A stretch of DNA of 64,000 bases from Mucilaginibacter aquariorum (lineage in GTDB: Bacteria; Bacteroidota; Bacteroidia; Sphingobacteriales; Sphingobacteriaceae). The notes beneath the pieces were generated by a model, which saw nothing but the letters and a program-made list of their open reading frames with translations, made no database searches and was not told where the DNA came from. The stretch spans positions 1,116,001 through 1,180,000 of the forward strand of contig NZ_JANHOH010000001.1 in assembly GCF_024498135.1 (NCBI RefSeq), given 5' to 3'. Shown piece by piece: positions 25,926 to 35,290 of this stretch; positions within the stretch are counted from its first letter, which is position 1; each line of letters begins with the position of its first letter. A program made the translations under genes and the position numbers.

Positions 25926-27082
25926 TGAAAATACTCTTATCATTTTTACAGGATAATACGGCCATCCCCCATCCGGTCCCGGCCTATCGGTTTTGGAGTT
26001 ATTCCATTAAAAACGGGATTGAAGAGGCGGGAATGCACTGGGCGGAAGTACCCGGAGCAGACTGGGCGGAAGGCCTGGTGCCATATGAAAATGACCCCGC
26101 CCTCCAAAAATGGAAAAATAAGATCTGGGAAAGCACGTTATCGTACATCAGGGCGAACAGACAGCATATCGATGTTTTCCTTTGCTATTTATACCCCAAA
26201 CAGGTCAGTGTTCAGGCGATCAAAGATATTAAGGCCATGGGTATACCCTGTGTTAATTTCTTTTGCGACAACGTCCGCTCATTCAGAAAACTGCCGCCCG
26301 AATTCAAGGTATTTGACCTCGTATGGGTCCCAGAGGTTGAAGCGCTGCCTCTTTATCAAACAGCAGGCCTTGTACCTATCAATTTACCGATGCCCATATG
26401 GGTTGATGTTAAATATCGCAGCCCGCCCGAACAAAGCACGAATGCCATTTCATTTATAGGTTCCAGAGATTATTTACGCGCGCAGCTGCTGGCCGAAGCG
26501 ATCAGTAAGGGGCTTGATATCCAAATAAGGGGAAGTGGTTGGGATACTACGCCTGAACAACCCTTAAACCCGGTAAATTCCAACAGGTTCAAAAAAATCA
26601 GGAATCAAATAAACCTTTTACGCCATTCAGGCGCACAGGGCTTTGTGGCCTATCATTTGAACCGCTATCATAAAATATCACCTTCGAATGTGCCTCCCGC
26701 AAACATTTTTGCGGCACCCGGTTTTGACGAGTATATCAGCTTATCACGTGAAAGCAATATAACCCTGGGGATAAACCGGGTGCCTGTATTTAACACTTTA
26801 TCCGCAGATATCATGACGTACAGCAGGCTCCGGGACCTGGAAGCACCGATGCTTGGCGCCTGTTATTTAACCGAGTATACGGAAGGTCTGCCGCACCTGT
26901 ATGAAATAGGTTCCGAAATTGAAACGTACCGGTCAGCTGATGAATTAGTTTACAAATGCCGTGAACTCACCAATTCGAAAAGCAGGCAAAAAGAACTCCG
27001 GGTAAAGGGGCAGCAGAGGGCGCTCAATGCACATTCAATCCCCGTCTCTTTACAAAAAATCAAAGCACGCCTTTTTAATTAA
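25925..27082 (+). CDS. CgeB-like glycosyltransferase (GT-B)
   Basis: The 385-residue protein is unlike its GT4 neighbours. The N-terminal half has VPAYRFWSYSIKNGIEEAG and VNFFCDNVRSF, and the C-terminal half has ISFIGSRDYLRAQLL, then RLRDLEAPMLGACYLTEY, close to the CgeB / DUF3880-type family. These are GT-B enzymes with unknown donors. The C-terminal EYTEGLPHLYEIGSEIETY takes the place of the usual GT4 E-x7-E region. Confidence 0.72.
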   Translation: MKILLSFLQDNTAIPHPVPAYRFWSYSIKNGIEEAGMHWAEVPGADWAEGLVPYENDPALQKWKNKIWESTLSYIRANRQHIDVFLCYLYPKQVSVQAIKDIKAMGIPCVNFFCDNVRSFRKLPPEFKVFDLVWVPEVEALPLYQTAGLVPINLPMPIWVDVKYRSPPEQSTNAISFIGSRDYLRAQLLAEAISKGLDIQIRGSGWDTTPEQPLNPVNSNRFKKIRNQINLLRHSGAQGFVAYHLNRYHKISPSNVPPANIFAAPGFDEYISLSRESNITLGINRVPVFNTLSADIMTYSRLRDLEAPMLGACYLTEYTEGLPHLYEIGSEIETYRSADELVYKCRELTNSKSRQKELRVKGQQRALNAHSIPVSLQKIKARLFN

Positions 27083-27093
27083 ACGAAAAACCA

Positions 27094-28305
27094 TTGTCTA
27101 AACGAATCTGTATTATTACACAGTCGCATCTTTGCCGTAATCCAAGGGTATTAAAGGAGGCTACCGCGCTTGCAGCAGCGGGTTATAGTGTGCAAATTCT
27201 AACGGGAACAATTTCAGCGGACTTATACCGGCAAGACCTGGAGGCCATAAAGGCTTACCCCAATATAAAGCTGCAGATCCTTTTCAATGTTTCCGTTTTC
27301 ACCATTGCATCTTTTATTGATCGGTTGTTACACCGGCTTGGCCGGTTATTGGTAAGTCACTTTAAAATAGAGAGCAGTTTTGCGCTGGCATACGGTTCCA
27401 CCCGCTACTATAAAACCGCAAAGTCCATTAACGCCGATCTCTATATCTGCCATCAGGAAATGGCAACCTATATTGGCACAAAGCTTATGGATACGGGTTT
27501 CAGGGTCGCTTTTGACTTCGAAGACTGGTATTCAGAAGACCTGCTCCCTGAAGCACGCGCGGCCAGGCCTGTTCAGCTGTTGCAAAAAACCGAAGCTATT
27601 GCTTTAAACAGGGGTGTTTTTTGCACAACCACGTCAAATGCACTGGCTGATAAATTATCAGAAGCGTATTCAAGCCCCCGCCCGCAAGTTATTTACAATG
27701 TATTTCCTGTTGATTTAATTACCGGTCTTCCCGACCCGCCCGGGGAACCTTTAAAGCTCTTTTGGTTTTCGCAAACCATCGGGCCCGGAAGGGGCCTGGA
27801 GCAATTTATCAGTCTATGCGGTGTATTCCAAAACCAGCTGGAGTTTCACCTGCTCGGCAATATCAATGAGGGGTATAAGCGGCTGCTGTGCTCATTATTA
27901 CCGAAACAACATCAGTTATACTTCCATCACCTTGTTGATGAACATCATCTGGCCTGTAAAATAGCAACATTTGATATTGGCCTGGCCTTAGAACTTAACA
28001 CGCCTTTGAGCCGGAATTACACCATAACCAATAAGTTTTTCCAATACATCCAGGCTGGGTTACCCGTTATAGCAACGGAAACCGAAGGTCAATATGAGGC
28101 CTTTGCAAGATACAAACCCGGGTTTATGTTAAGGCAACAGCCAACCGGATCAGAAATCGCCCGCCTCAAAAAATGGCTTAATGATCCCGTTGCGCTAAGC
28201 GAAGCGAAAAACAGGGCTGTTGAAGCGGCGAAATGTTATACCTGGAAAATCGAATCTGCAAAATTGATTGCGCTTATAAAAAACGGCCTTGAAAAACAAA
28301 GTTAG
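27094..28305 (+). CDS. Glycosyltransferase family 4-like (GT-B)
   Basis: The 403-residue protein starts RICIITQSHLCRNPRVLKEA, a common N-terminus in GT4 enzymes of polysaccharide loci, and has DFEDWYSEDLLPEA, LKLFWFSQTIGPGRGLEQF and NYTITNKFFQYIQAGLPVIA. The last contains the region that meets the donor. The TTG at 27094 is the likely start, 11 bp after the preceding stop. It overlaps the next gene by 17 bp. Confidence 0.78.
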   Translation: MSKRICIITQSHLCRNPRVLKEATALAAAGYSVQILTGTISADLYRQDLEAIKAYPNIKLQILFNVSVFTIASFIDRLLHRLGRLLVSHFKIESSFALAYGSTRYYKTAKSINADLYICHQEMATYIGTKLMDTGFRVAFDFEDWYSEDLLPEARAARPVQLLQKTEAIALNRGVFCTTTSNALADKLSEAYSSPRPQVIYNVFPVDLITGLPDPPGEPLKLFWFSQTIGPGRGLEQFISLCGVFQNQLEFHLLGNINEGYKRLLCSLLPKQHQLYFHHLVDEHHLACKIATFDIGLALELNTPLSRNYTITNKFFQYIQAGLPVIATETEGQYEAFARYKPGFMLRQQPTGSEIARLKKWLNDPVALSEAKNRAVEAAKCYTWKIESAKLIALIKNGLEKQS

Positions 28306-29242
28306 CCTTCAGATCAATCTGGCCCCCGTTGATTATCCGCATGCCAGGTATTTGCTGGAGCACCAGCTGCGCGCCCTGGCGGGGCAGGTAAACGAGATCA
28401 TATTAACGGTTGACACCCGCCCAAGTAAGGGCCGCTTTGGCGAAGGATGGGAGAAAAATACTGACCTGTTGGATAATTTTCTTTCAAATGAAATCAAAAG
28501 CAGGTATGCCGTAAAAATTGTCGGTGTAGATTATTCCCCCGTTATGAAACGGAAGGTCGCCCGGTTTTTTTTTGGTACAGATTACATACCGGACAAAGAT
28601 TTCAGGGGCGGGCCTTTTTATGCTTATTTCTTCGGGCTTTACACAGCGGCAAATAATCTTGTTTTTCATTTAGATTCTGACCTTTTTATAGGCGGGGGCA
28701 GCACCATGTGGGTTAAAGAAGCTGTGCGATTTTTTGAAGACGACCCATCTTGTTTTATAATAGGGCCGCTTCCCGGTCCGCCCCATCATGCAGATGTGCT
28801 GACTGACCAGTTTGTGATAAAAAAAATCGCACCTTATACCTGGCAACTGGGCAGCATGAGCACGAGGGTATTTATGACAGATAAGGGTCGGTTTACCCAA
28901 AATAAACTGGCATTGACTAAGCCGCCTCTACGCGGGCAAATAATGGCATTGCTGGGAGGAAACAGCAACGCCGACCTGCCGGAGCATATCATCGGGGCTT
29001 ACATGCATAAACACCGTTTAAAACGCATAGATTTTTTGGGCGCCGGAAAAGGACTATGGTCACTGCATCCGCCCTACCGCACCGGGGATTTTTATAAAAA
29101 TTTACCGGAACTCATTACCAGGATCGAAGTGAATGACCTCCCGGCAAAGCAACAAGGATTTTACGATATTATTGATGATGTTTGCGATTGGGCGCCCGCA
29201 CGCAAAAAGATGAAAAATAACAGATGGTGGAGGAGAATATAA
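28289..29242 (+). CDS. Putative glycosyltransferase with DxD motif, family not recognised
   Basis: I do not recognise this 317-residue family. A central segment NNLVFHLDSDLFIGGGS carries a DxD motif after a hydrophobic strand, as in GT-A enzymes, and the N-terminal EHQLRALAGQVNEIILTVDT could be the nucleotide-binding strand. Arg/Lys-rich runs (MKRKVARFFFG, KKMKNNRWWRRI) occur near the middle and at the end. The TTG start at 28289 overlaps the preceding gene. Its place among glycosyltransferases supports a transferase role, without proof. Confidence 0.6.
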   Translation: MKNKVSLQINLAPVDYPHARYLLEHQLRALAGQVNEIILTVDTRPSKGRFGEGWEKNTDLLDNFLSNEIKSRYAVKIVGVDYSPVMKRKVARFFFGTDYIPDKDFRGGPFYAYFFGLYTAANNLVFHLDSDLFIGGGSTMWVKEAVRFFEDDPSCFIIGPLPGPPHHADVLTDQFVIKKIAPYTWQLGSMSTRVFMTDKGRFTQNKLALTKPPLRGQIMALLGGNSNADLPEHIIGAYMHKHRLKRIDFLGAGKGLWSLHPPYRTGDFYKNLPELITRIEVNDLPAKQQGFYDIIDDVCDWAPARKKMKNNRWWRRI

Positions 29243-29246
29243 TATT

Positions 29247-30560
29247 TTGAAGAAACTGCTTATTATTTCGCCATACTTCCCCCCTGCTAACGCCGCCGAT
29301 ATGCAACGGGTGCGTATGAGTTTGCCTTATTTTGCGGCTTACGGCTGGGATGCTGAAATTGTTATGGTTGATGAAAAATATGCAGATATCATTCATGATA
29401 AATTGTTGCTAAAAAGCATACCCACTGACTTGAAAATACATAAGGTAAAGGCTTTAAAAAAATCGCTTACTTCAAAATTAGGCTTAGGGAGTATAGCTTT
29501 GCGATCATTATGGTTTTATAAACAAAAGGTAAATGAGCTGTTGAAAGCCAATAAATACGATCTCGTCTACTTCTCCACCACCCAGTTTCCGGTTTGTGTT
29601 TTGGGACCTTATTGGAAAAAGCGTTTCGGTGTGCCTTATATAATTGATATGCAGGACCCCTGGTTTTCTGATTATTACCAGAACAAGCCAAAAGATCAGC
29701 GACCTCCTAAATACTGGTTCTCCTACAGACTAAATAAATACCTGGAGCCTATTGCCATGAAAAGCGCAGACGGGCTGATCAGTGTTTCTGACGATTATAT
29801 CAGCGATTTAAAAAAACGCTATCCGGGCATCAAGGACATACCTTCCGCAACCATTACTTTCGGGGCATTTGCGCCGGACCTCCAAATCGCGGAAACATAT
29901 AGTAAAGAGTTCCCCCACCTGCTCTGTAAAGATTATACTAACATCGTGTACATCGGCCGGGGTGGGGCCGATATGGAAAAATCCATAACGCCGCTGTTTA
30001 CATCATTGAAAGTTGGATTAGCAAAAGATAAGGCGGCTTTTAAATTGTTGAAATTGTATTTTATCGGCACAAGTTATGCCCCAAACGGGCAGGGTAAACC
30101 AACGGTAATGCCCATTGCAAAAGGGCTTGGAATAGAGAACCATGTGATTGAAATTACCGGCCGGATAAGTTATTATCACACATTACTCACCTTGCAACAG
30201 GCGGATGCCGTTTTTATCCCCGGATCTGATGACCCCAGATACACGGCCTCAAAAATTTACCCTTACCTGCTGTCGCGAAAACCACTACTTGCGGTTTTTA
30301 ATAAGGCAAGTTCAGCTATAAAAATACTGAAAGAATACGGCGTTAAAACTGTTTATGATTACGAAACGGTGACGGCTGAAGATATCAATTTATTTTTATC
30401 CTCATTAATGACCGGCGGACTTGGGTCGCCACAATATGACCCGCAGGTTTTAGATAAATATTCGGCCAGGCAAATGGCTTTAAAGCAATGCAAACTTTTT
30501 GACAGTGTTGTAAAAGACCGGTTAAAAACCGCTGAAGGATTTAAAAACGATCTGGTATGA
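29247..30560 (+). CDS. Glycosyltransferase family 4-like (GT-B)
   Basis: The 437-residue protein starts KKLLIISPYFPPANAADMQRV, a typical GT4 start, and has IIDMQDPWFSDYY, ISVSDDYISDLKKRYP and, in the second domain, IVYIGRGGADMEKSI. The donor-site region IPGSDDPRYTASKIYPYLL has a Glu-poor variant of the usual motif. TTG at 29247 is the likely start (4 bp after the preceding stop). The end overlaps the next gene by 4 bp. Confidence 0.8.
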   Translation: MKKLLIISPYFPPANAADMQRVRMSLPYFAAYGWDAEIVMVDEKYADIIHDKLLLKSIPTDLKIHKVKALKKSLTSKLGLGSIALRSLWFYKQKVNELLKANKYDLVYFSTTQFPVCVLGPYWKKRFGVPYIIDMQDPWFSDYYQNKPKDQRPPKYWFSYRLNKYLEPIAMKSADGLISVSDDYISDLKKRYPGIKDIPSATITFGAFAPDLQIAETYSKEFPHLLCKDYTNIVYIGRGGADMEKSITPLFTSLKVGLAKDKAAFKLLKLYFIGTSYAPNGQGKPTVMPIAKGLGIENHVIEITGRISYYHTLLTLQQADAVFIPGSDDPRYTASKIYPYLLSRKPLLAVFNKASSAIKILKEYGVKTVYDYETVTAEDINLFLSSLMTGGLGSPQYDPQVLDKYSARQMALKQCKLFDSVVKDRLKTAEGFKNDLV

Positions 30561-31711
30561 GATTGGCCATTATCACAACCCACCCTGTACAATATTATGC
30601 CCCGGTTTTTAAATTGCTGCAACAACACCCCGGATTGGATATAAAAGTATTTTATACCTGGGGTAAAAATGCTGTAGAAAAATTCGACCCCGGTTTTAGG
30701 AAGATCGTTGAGTGGGATACCCCGCTATTGGACGGGTATGCCTATGAATGGGTTAAAAACACCTCGGCTGATCCCGGATCACATCACTTTAATGGCATAA
30801 TTAACCCCACTTTGATTGATGACATTAAGGCCTGGCAGGCTGATGCCCTGTTGGTTTATGGTTGGGCTTATAAAAGCCACTTAAAACTCATCCGTTATTT
30901 CAAAAACAGGATACCTGTATATTTCAGGGGTGATTCCACCCTGCTTGATAATCGGAAAGGCCCCAGAGCGATATTACGCGCTGTTTTTTTAAAGTGGGTG
31001 TATGCTTACGTTGACCACGCATTTTACGTGGGTTCTGCGAACAGGGCATATTTTAAAAAATATGGTCTAAAGGATAATCAACTGACTTTTGCGCCTCATG
31101 CGATCGACAACGGCAGGTTCGCCGCTGACAAAACCGGTGAAGCCCATAAAATAAGGGAATGTTTTAGTGTCGACAATAGTGATGTATTGATACTGTTTGC
31201 CGGTAAATTTGAAGAAAAAAAATCACCGCAGTTATTGCTGGATGCTTTTATAACTTTGAACATGTCAAAAACTCATTTGCTGTTTGTTGGTGATGGCATT
31301 TTGGGGCCTCCATTAAAACACAAAGCCGGCAACTATCCAAATGTGCATGTTCTAGGGTTTCAGAATCAATCGGTTATGCCCGCGGTTTACCAGGCTTGCG
31401 ATCTGTTTTGCTTACCCTCAAAAGGACCGGGAGAAACATGGGGACTCTCCGTAAATGAAGCGATGGCCGCAGGTAAACCTGTATTGGTATCAGATAAATG
31501 CGGCTGCGCTATTGATCTGGTAAGGCAGGGCGTTAACGGGGAAATATTCGAAAGTGATCAAACAGATTCTATTGTCGCAAAATTAAGCCTACTCCTAAAA
31601 AATAAGGCCGAATTGAAGATATTAGGCCTTAATGCAAAGCATGAGATCCGGCCCTGGAGTTTTAGCCACCAGGCAAATGCTATTCTAAATACCCTGTTTA
31701 ATGAAAAATAA
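30557..31711 (+). CDS. Glycosyltransferase family 4 (GT-B)
   Basis: The 384-residue protein starts LAIITTHPVQYYAPVFKLL, a signature often seen in GT4 enzymes of this type. The second domain has LILFAGKFEEKKSPQLLLDA, and GPGETWGLSVNEAMAAGKPV contains the E-x7-E donor motif. It overlaps the Wzy-like gene by 11 bp. Confidence 0.88.
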   Translation: MRLAIITTHPVQYYAPVFKLLQQHPGLDIKVFYTWGKNAVEKFDPGFRKIVEWDTPLLDGYAYEWVKNTSADPGSHHFNGIINPTLIDDIKAWQADALLVYGWAYKSHLKLIRYFKNRIPVYFRGDSTLLDNRKGPRAILRAVFLKWVYAYVDHAFYVGSANRAYFKKYGLKDNQLTFAPHAIDNGRFAADKTGEAHKIRECFSVDNSDVLILFAGKFEEKKSPQLLLDAFITLNMSKTHLLFVGDGILGPPLKHKAGNYPNVHVLGFQNQSVMPAVYQACDLFCLPSKGPGETWGLSVNEAMAAGKPVLVSDKCGCAIDLVRQGVNGEIFESDQTDSIVAKLSLLLKNKAELKILGLNAKHEIRPWSFSHQANAILNTLFNEK

Positions 31712-33104
31712 CAAGCTGGCATTAGAGCGTATTATCGTATTGTTTATCCCCTGGGCCTTTGCTTCCTTGTTAAAAAGCGATTATGAACTATCATACATGA
31801 TAGCGTGGCTTGGCTCGTTCCTTATCTTTGCGCTGACCTTAACCGGTTGGATAAAGCCGCTTCCCGAAGACAGGGGAATTGCGGAGCAGTTGATGAGGCC
31901 CATTTTTTTAGTTCAGATAATTTTCGCCGGGTACATGGCCTGCACTTCTATATTTTACTTTATGGACGCTTTGGGCTACCAGAACTTCGAACAGCTGGGT
32001 CAAACCATAGTTGACCGCGAAAGGTTACAATCTACGGCTACATGCCAGCGATATTATTGTTTAGGACACGCTGCTTTTGTATCCGGCATTTTAGTTTTTA
32101 TGGATTATTCCGTAAAGTCAAAATATTATATCGAAAAACATAAACTGGCCAACCTACTGATGATGTTCGCCGTTATAAGTTTCCCGGTTTCCGTTGTATT
32201 TTTAACGTTACCGGGATTATCGCAATTTTATTACCAGCTAAATTCCCTCAGCTTTATTTCCGGTACATTAGCGCTTGCTTTCGCCATTCCCCTTAAAAAG
32301 CCCGCCAACACGCTTATTTGCTTAGCTTTTTATTCATTTAACTTTTACCAGGCCCTGATCTCCGGTTTTAAAGAGCCCATTATCCTAAGCGTTTTAATTT
32401 TAGGTATTTTCCTTTATCCGAATTACAAGAGACTGGTGGCGGCAACCTTCATTCCGCTTTTGCTGCTTTTATTTACGTTGTTGCCTACCTATAACAGAAT
32501 TTTCAGGCAAAATGCATGGTCTGGCGATACCTCGGCTGATGAGGCCACGCAACTGGCAATTGATGCCGCATTGAACAGTGATGAGAATGATGATTCTAAC
32601 TGGGGCTTCCTTGTATACCGTCTGAGTGAAATTGATATGTTCATCAAGTTCACCCAGTCAACGCCTAAATCGGTTGACTATTATGGGTTAACTTTGTTAA
32701 AACAATCAGGAGCAGCTATAATCCCACGCTTATTTTGGCCATCAAAACCAAACACCGAAGACCTGGTTATGGAACGGGTGTATGACGCCGGTGTTGTTTA
32801 CCGGGCGTCAAACGTGTCCGCTAAACCGGCGTTTATCGTTGACGCGTACCTGTCAGGCGGCACTTTGGGGATTTTTTTATCGATGTTCCTGTATGGCGCG
32901 GTTGCCCAGCTGATCTCCATGAAGGCGGAGAGGCTTTTTGGTGGCTATGTTTTAGGTACCGCTCTTGTTTTTACCGGTTTGTTTCAAATCATGTGGCGTG
33001 GTTTAAGTTTTGAATTTCTGATCAACACGGTTTTTTGGAGTTATATTACCATGCTTATCATTCATAAGATACTGACCGCATTAAAAATTTTAAAACAGGT
33101 TTGA
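31701..33104 (+). CDS. Wzy-like polysaccharide polymerase / oligosaccharide repeat-unit polymerase
   Basis: The 467-residue polytopic protein has about eleven hydrophobic segments and a larger hydrophilic loop around residues 260-345 (TYNRIFRQNAWSGDTSADE onward), the layout of Wzy polymerases. Such proteins join repeat units on the periplasmic side, guided by a Wzc co-polymerase, which is present at the start of the locus. Exosortase-linked loci in Bacteroidota often carry a Wzy-like protein close to the exosortase, as here. Sequence motifs of Wzy are weak, so the call rests on topology and context. Confidence 0.72.
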   Translation: MKNNKLALERIIVLFIPWAFASLLKSDYELSYMIAWLGSFLIFALTLTGWIKPLPEDRGIAEQLMRPIFLVQIIFAGYMACTSIFYFMDALGYQNFEQLGQTIVDRERLQSTATCQRYYCLGHAAFVSGILVFMDYSVKSKYYIEKHKLANLLMMFAVISFPVSVVFLTLPGLSQFYYQLNSLSFISGTLALAFAIPLKKPANTLICLAFYSFNFYQALISGFKEPIILSVLILGIFLYPNYKRLVAATFIPLLLLLFTLLPTYNRIFRQNAWSGDTSADEATQLAIDAALNSDENDDSNWGFLVYRLSEIDMFIKFTQSTPKSVDYYGLTLLKQSGAAIIPRLFWPSKPNTEDLVMERVYDAGVVYRASNVSAKPAFIVDAYLSGGTLGIFLSMFLYGAVAQLISMKAERLFGGYVLGTALVFTGLFQIMWRGLSFEFLINTVFWSYITMLIIHKILTALKILKQV

Positions 33105-34243
33105 AGATACTACAGATTTGCGCGGCCTATAAGCCAGCTTATATTTACGGCGGCCCCACCATGTCGGTGGCCATGCTTTGCGAGGCTTTAGTGAATGCGG
33201 ATATACCAACAGAAATGTTTGCGACAACGGCAAACGGTGCCGCCGAGCTACCCGTTGAGGCGAATAAGCCAACAAATATTGATGGGGTAACGGTAACCTA
33301 TTTTAAACGCATTACAAAAGATCATACCCACTTTTCGCCGGCATTGGTAAAAGCTTTGTGGACAAGAGCCAAAGAGTTTGATGTGATACATATACACGCC
33401 TGGTGGAACCTGGTATCGGTATTAGCCTGTATGGTCGCTTTACTAAAGGGTATCCCGGTTATCTTGTCTCCAAGAGGCACATTAAGCGATTATTCTTTTT
33501 CCAATAAAAACACCGGCAAAAAAAAACTGATCCATCATGTTTTTGGTAAAAAGCTATTGGCAAAATGCCACATACACATTACAGCACAAAGGGAAAGCGT
33601 ATCTGTATTAAACTTCATAAAACCGGTAAGTATTACTACTATCCCTAACTTTGTAAAACTGGAAGCAGGTGCCGGTAAAGAGAAACCTATTGCCGGTGAT
33701 GAATTAAAATTGCTCTTTTTCTCGCGTATTGAAGAAAAAAAGGGCCTTGATATTTTACTGAATGCCCTTAACGCTGTGACCATACATTTCCGTTTAACTA
33801 TTGCAGGCGATGGAGATAAGGCTTATATCGATCACTTGAAAGCGTTGATAAATGACCCGGTAATAATGAATAAAATAACCTGGGCCGGTTTTTACAATGA
33901 TAATAAATTTGACCTGCTCCGCGGGCATGACCTGTTAGTGCTCCCCTCTCATGATGAAAATTTTGGCAACGTGGTCATAGAAAGCCTGAGTGTGGGCACA
34001 CCCGTATTAATCAGCGAAAATGTAGGTTTAGCAGCATATGTGAAGCGGAATAAACTGGGGTGGATCTGCGAAACTAACGCAAGTTCGGTTAGCGGAGCCA
34101 TAAATAATATCAGTAATAATCATCATAACGAGATGATGAATATAAGAGAAAATGCCCCGGATATGATCCGCAAGGATTTTTCCGGCGATCAGTTAGTGCA
34201 GCAGTATATTCAATTTTACCAAAATATTATAGGACATGAGTGA
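33101..34243 (+). CDS. Glycosyltransferase family 4 (GT-B), possibly the exosortase-associated type
   Basis: The 380-residue protein starts ILQICAAYKPAYIYGGPTMS, with a GG acceptor loop, and has LKLLFFSRIEEKKGLDILL and DENFGNVVIESLSVGTPV holding the E-x7-E motif. The TTG start overlaps the Wzy-like stop as TTGA. It stands in the stretch Wzy-like, GT4, GT2, exosortase; I recall NCBIfam models for a glycosyltransferase linked to exosortase Y, but could not check whether this protein hits one. Confidence 0.85.
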   Translation: MKILQICAAYKPAYIYGGPTMSVAMLCEALVNADIPTEMFATTANGAAELPVEANKPTNIDGVTVTYFKRITKDHTHFSPALVKALWTRAKEFDVIHIHAWWNLVSVLACMVALLKGIPVILSPRGTLSDYSFSNKNTGKKKLIHHVFGKKLLAKCHIHITAQRESVSVLNFIKPVSITTIPNFVKLEAGAGKEKPIAGDELKLLFFSRIEEKKGLDILLNALNAVTIHFRLTIAGDGDKAYIDHLKALINDPVIMNKITWAGFYNDNKFDLLRGHDLLVLPSHDENFGNVVIESLSVGTPVLISENVGLAAYVKRNKLGWICETNASSVSGAINNISNNHHNEMMNIRENAPDMIRKDFSGDQLVQQYIQFYQNIIGHE

Positions 34244-34260
34244 TTATCCAAAACGAGACC

Positions 34261-34404
34261 ATGACTTACAATTTTAACTCTGTCATGCTGCCGTTGCCTA
34301 ATATGCTGAATAAAGAGGAGAACCGGTGCACTTTAGATCGGCGGCCATTCAAAAATGTGGTCAGCAAAAACATTAAGCGGTGCCCTATCTTTGGAAATCC
34401 ATGA
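34261..34404 (+). CDS. Possible small protein, 47 residues, unrecognised
   Basis: An ATG at 34261 opens 47 codons in the 111-bp gap between the GT4 and GT2 genes and continues 50 bp into the GT2 gene in another frame. The product would read MTYNFNSVMLPLPNML at its start and resembles no family I know. An AGAGGAG-like run lies inside it at about 34314 rather than before it, and could instead serve a downstream start. It may well be non-coding. Confidence 0.2.
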   Translation: MTYNFNSVMLPLPNMLNKEENRCTLDRRPFKNVVSKNIKRCPIFGNP

Positions 34405-35290
34405 TGATAAAAGCAAAACTAAATTGAACCAGCAGTATTCCTTCATTATACTTACTTACAACGAGGAAATGCACCTGCCCCGGCTGCTAGTATCAATAGC
34501 GGGTTTAAATGCTGCAACATTTATAATGGACTCGGGCAGCATGGATGGTACCATAAAAATGGCAGAAGCGGCCGGTGCAACAATAAAGCAGCATCCGTTT
34601 GAAAATCATCCGAAACAATGGGATTTCGCGCTTAAAAATTTCGATATAAAAACCCCGTGGGTCATTTGCCTGGATGCCGATCATGTTGTAACGCCAGAGT
34701 TATACAAAATCCTGCAAAATTTCAGGGACGAAGATCATCAACATATTAATGGTATCTATTTTAACCGCAAAAACTTTTTTAAAGGCCGGTGGATAAAATA
34801 TGGCAGCTACTACCCCTTTTACATGCTTAAAATGATCAGGTATAATGTTGGCTTCTCGGACATCAACGAAAATATGGACCACCGCCTGGTTGTGCCCGGC
34901 AATACTCTAACCTGGAAACAGGGCCATATATTAGAAGAAAACTTAAAGGAAAATGATATTAGCTTTTGGATAGATAAGCATAACAAATACAGCGATTTAC
35001 TTGCGATTGAAGAAACCGAACGTATGCTCAATCTTAGGCAGCAAACTGTTAAACCCCGCTTTTGGGGACCGCCCAATGAACGTAAGGCATGGTTTAAGCA
35101 AATATGGTGGAGGCTGCCGCGCTATGTAAGGCCCATGCTATATTTTATTTACCGTATTATATTTAAACTGGGTATATTGGATGGCCGGACCGGGCTGATC
35201 TTCCACTTTATACAAGGCTTTTGGTTTAGGTTAGTGGTAGATATCAAGATAGATGAGCTATTAAAACAACGGGCGAATGAAAGAAAATAA
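34355..35290 (+). CDS. Glycosyltransferase family 2 (WaaE/KdtX-like)
   Basis: The 311-residue protein has a GT-A domain from about residue 29: FIILTYNEEMHLPRLLVSI, FIMDSGSMDGT, and ICLDADH as the metal-binding segment. The pattern NEE-H and DSGS is typical of the WaaE/lipooligosaccharide glucosyltransferase branch. The ATG at 34355 leaves a 28-residue leader. It overlaps the exosortase gene by 14 bp. Confidence 0.85.
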   Translation: MWSAKTLSGALSLEIHDDKSKTKLNQQYSFIILTYNEEMHLPRLLVSIAGLNAATFIMDSGSMDGTIKMAEAAGATIKQHPFENHPKQWDFALKNFDIKTPWVICLDADHVVTPELYKILQNFRDEDHQHINGIYFNRKNFFKGRWIKYGSYYPFYMLKMIRYNVGFSDINENMDHRLVVPGNTLTWKQGHILEENLKENDISFWIDKHNKYSDLLAIEETERMLNLRQQTVKPRFWGPPNERKAWFKQIWWRLPRYVRPMLYFIYRIIFKLGILDGRTGLIFHFIQGFWFRLVVDIKIDELLKQRANERK

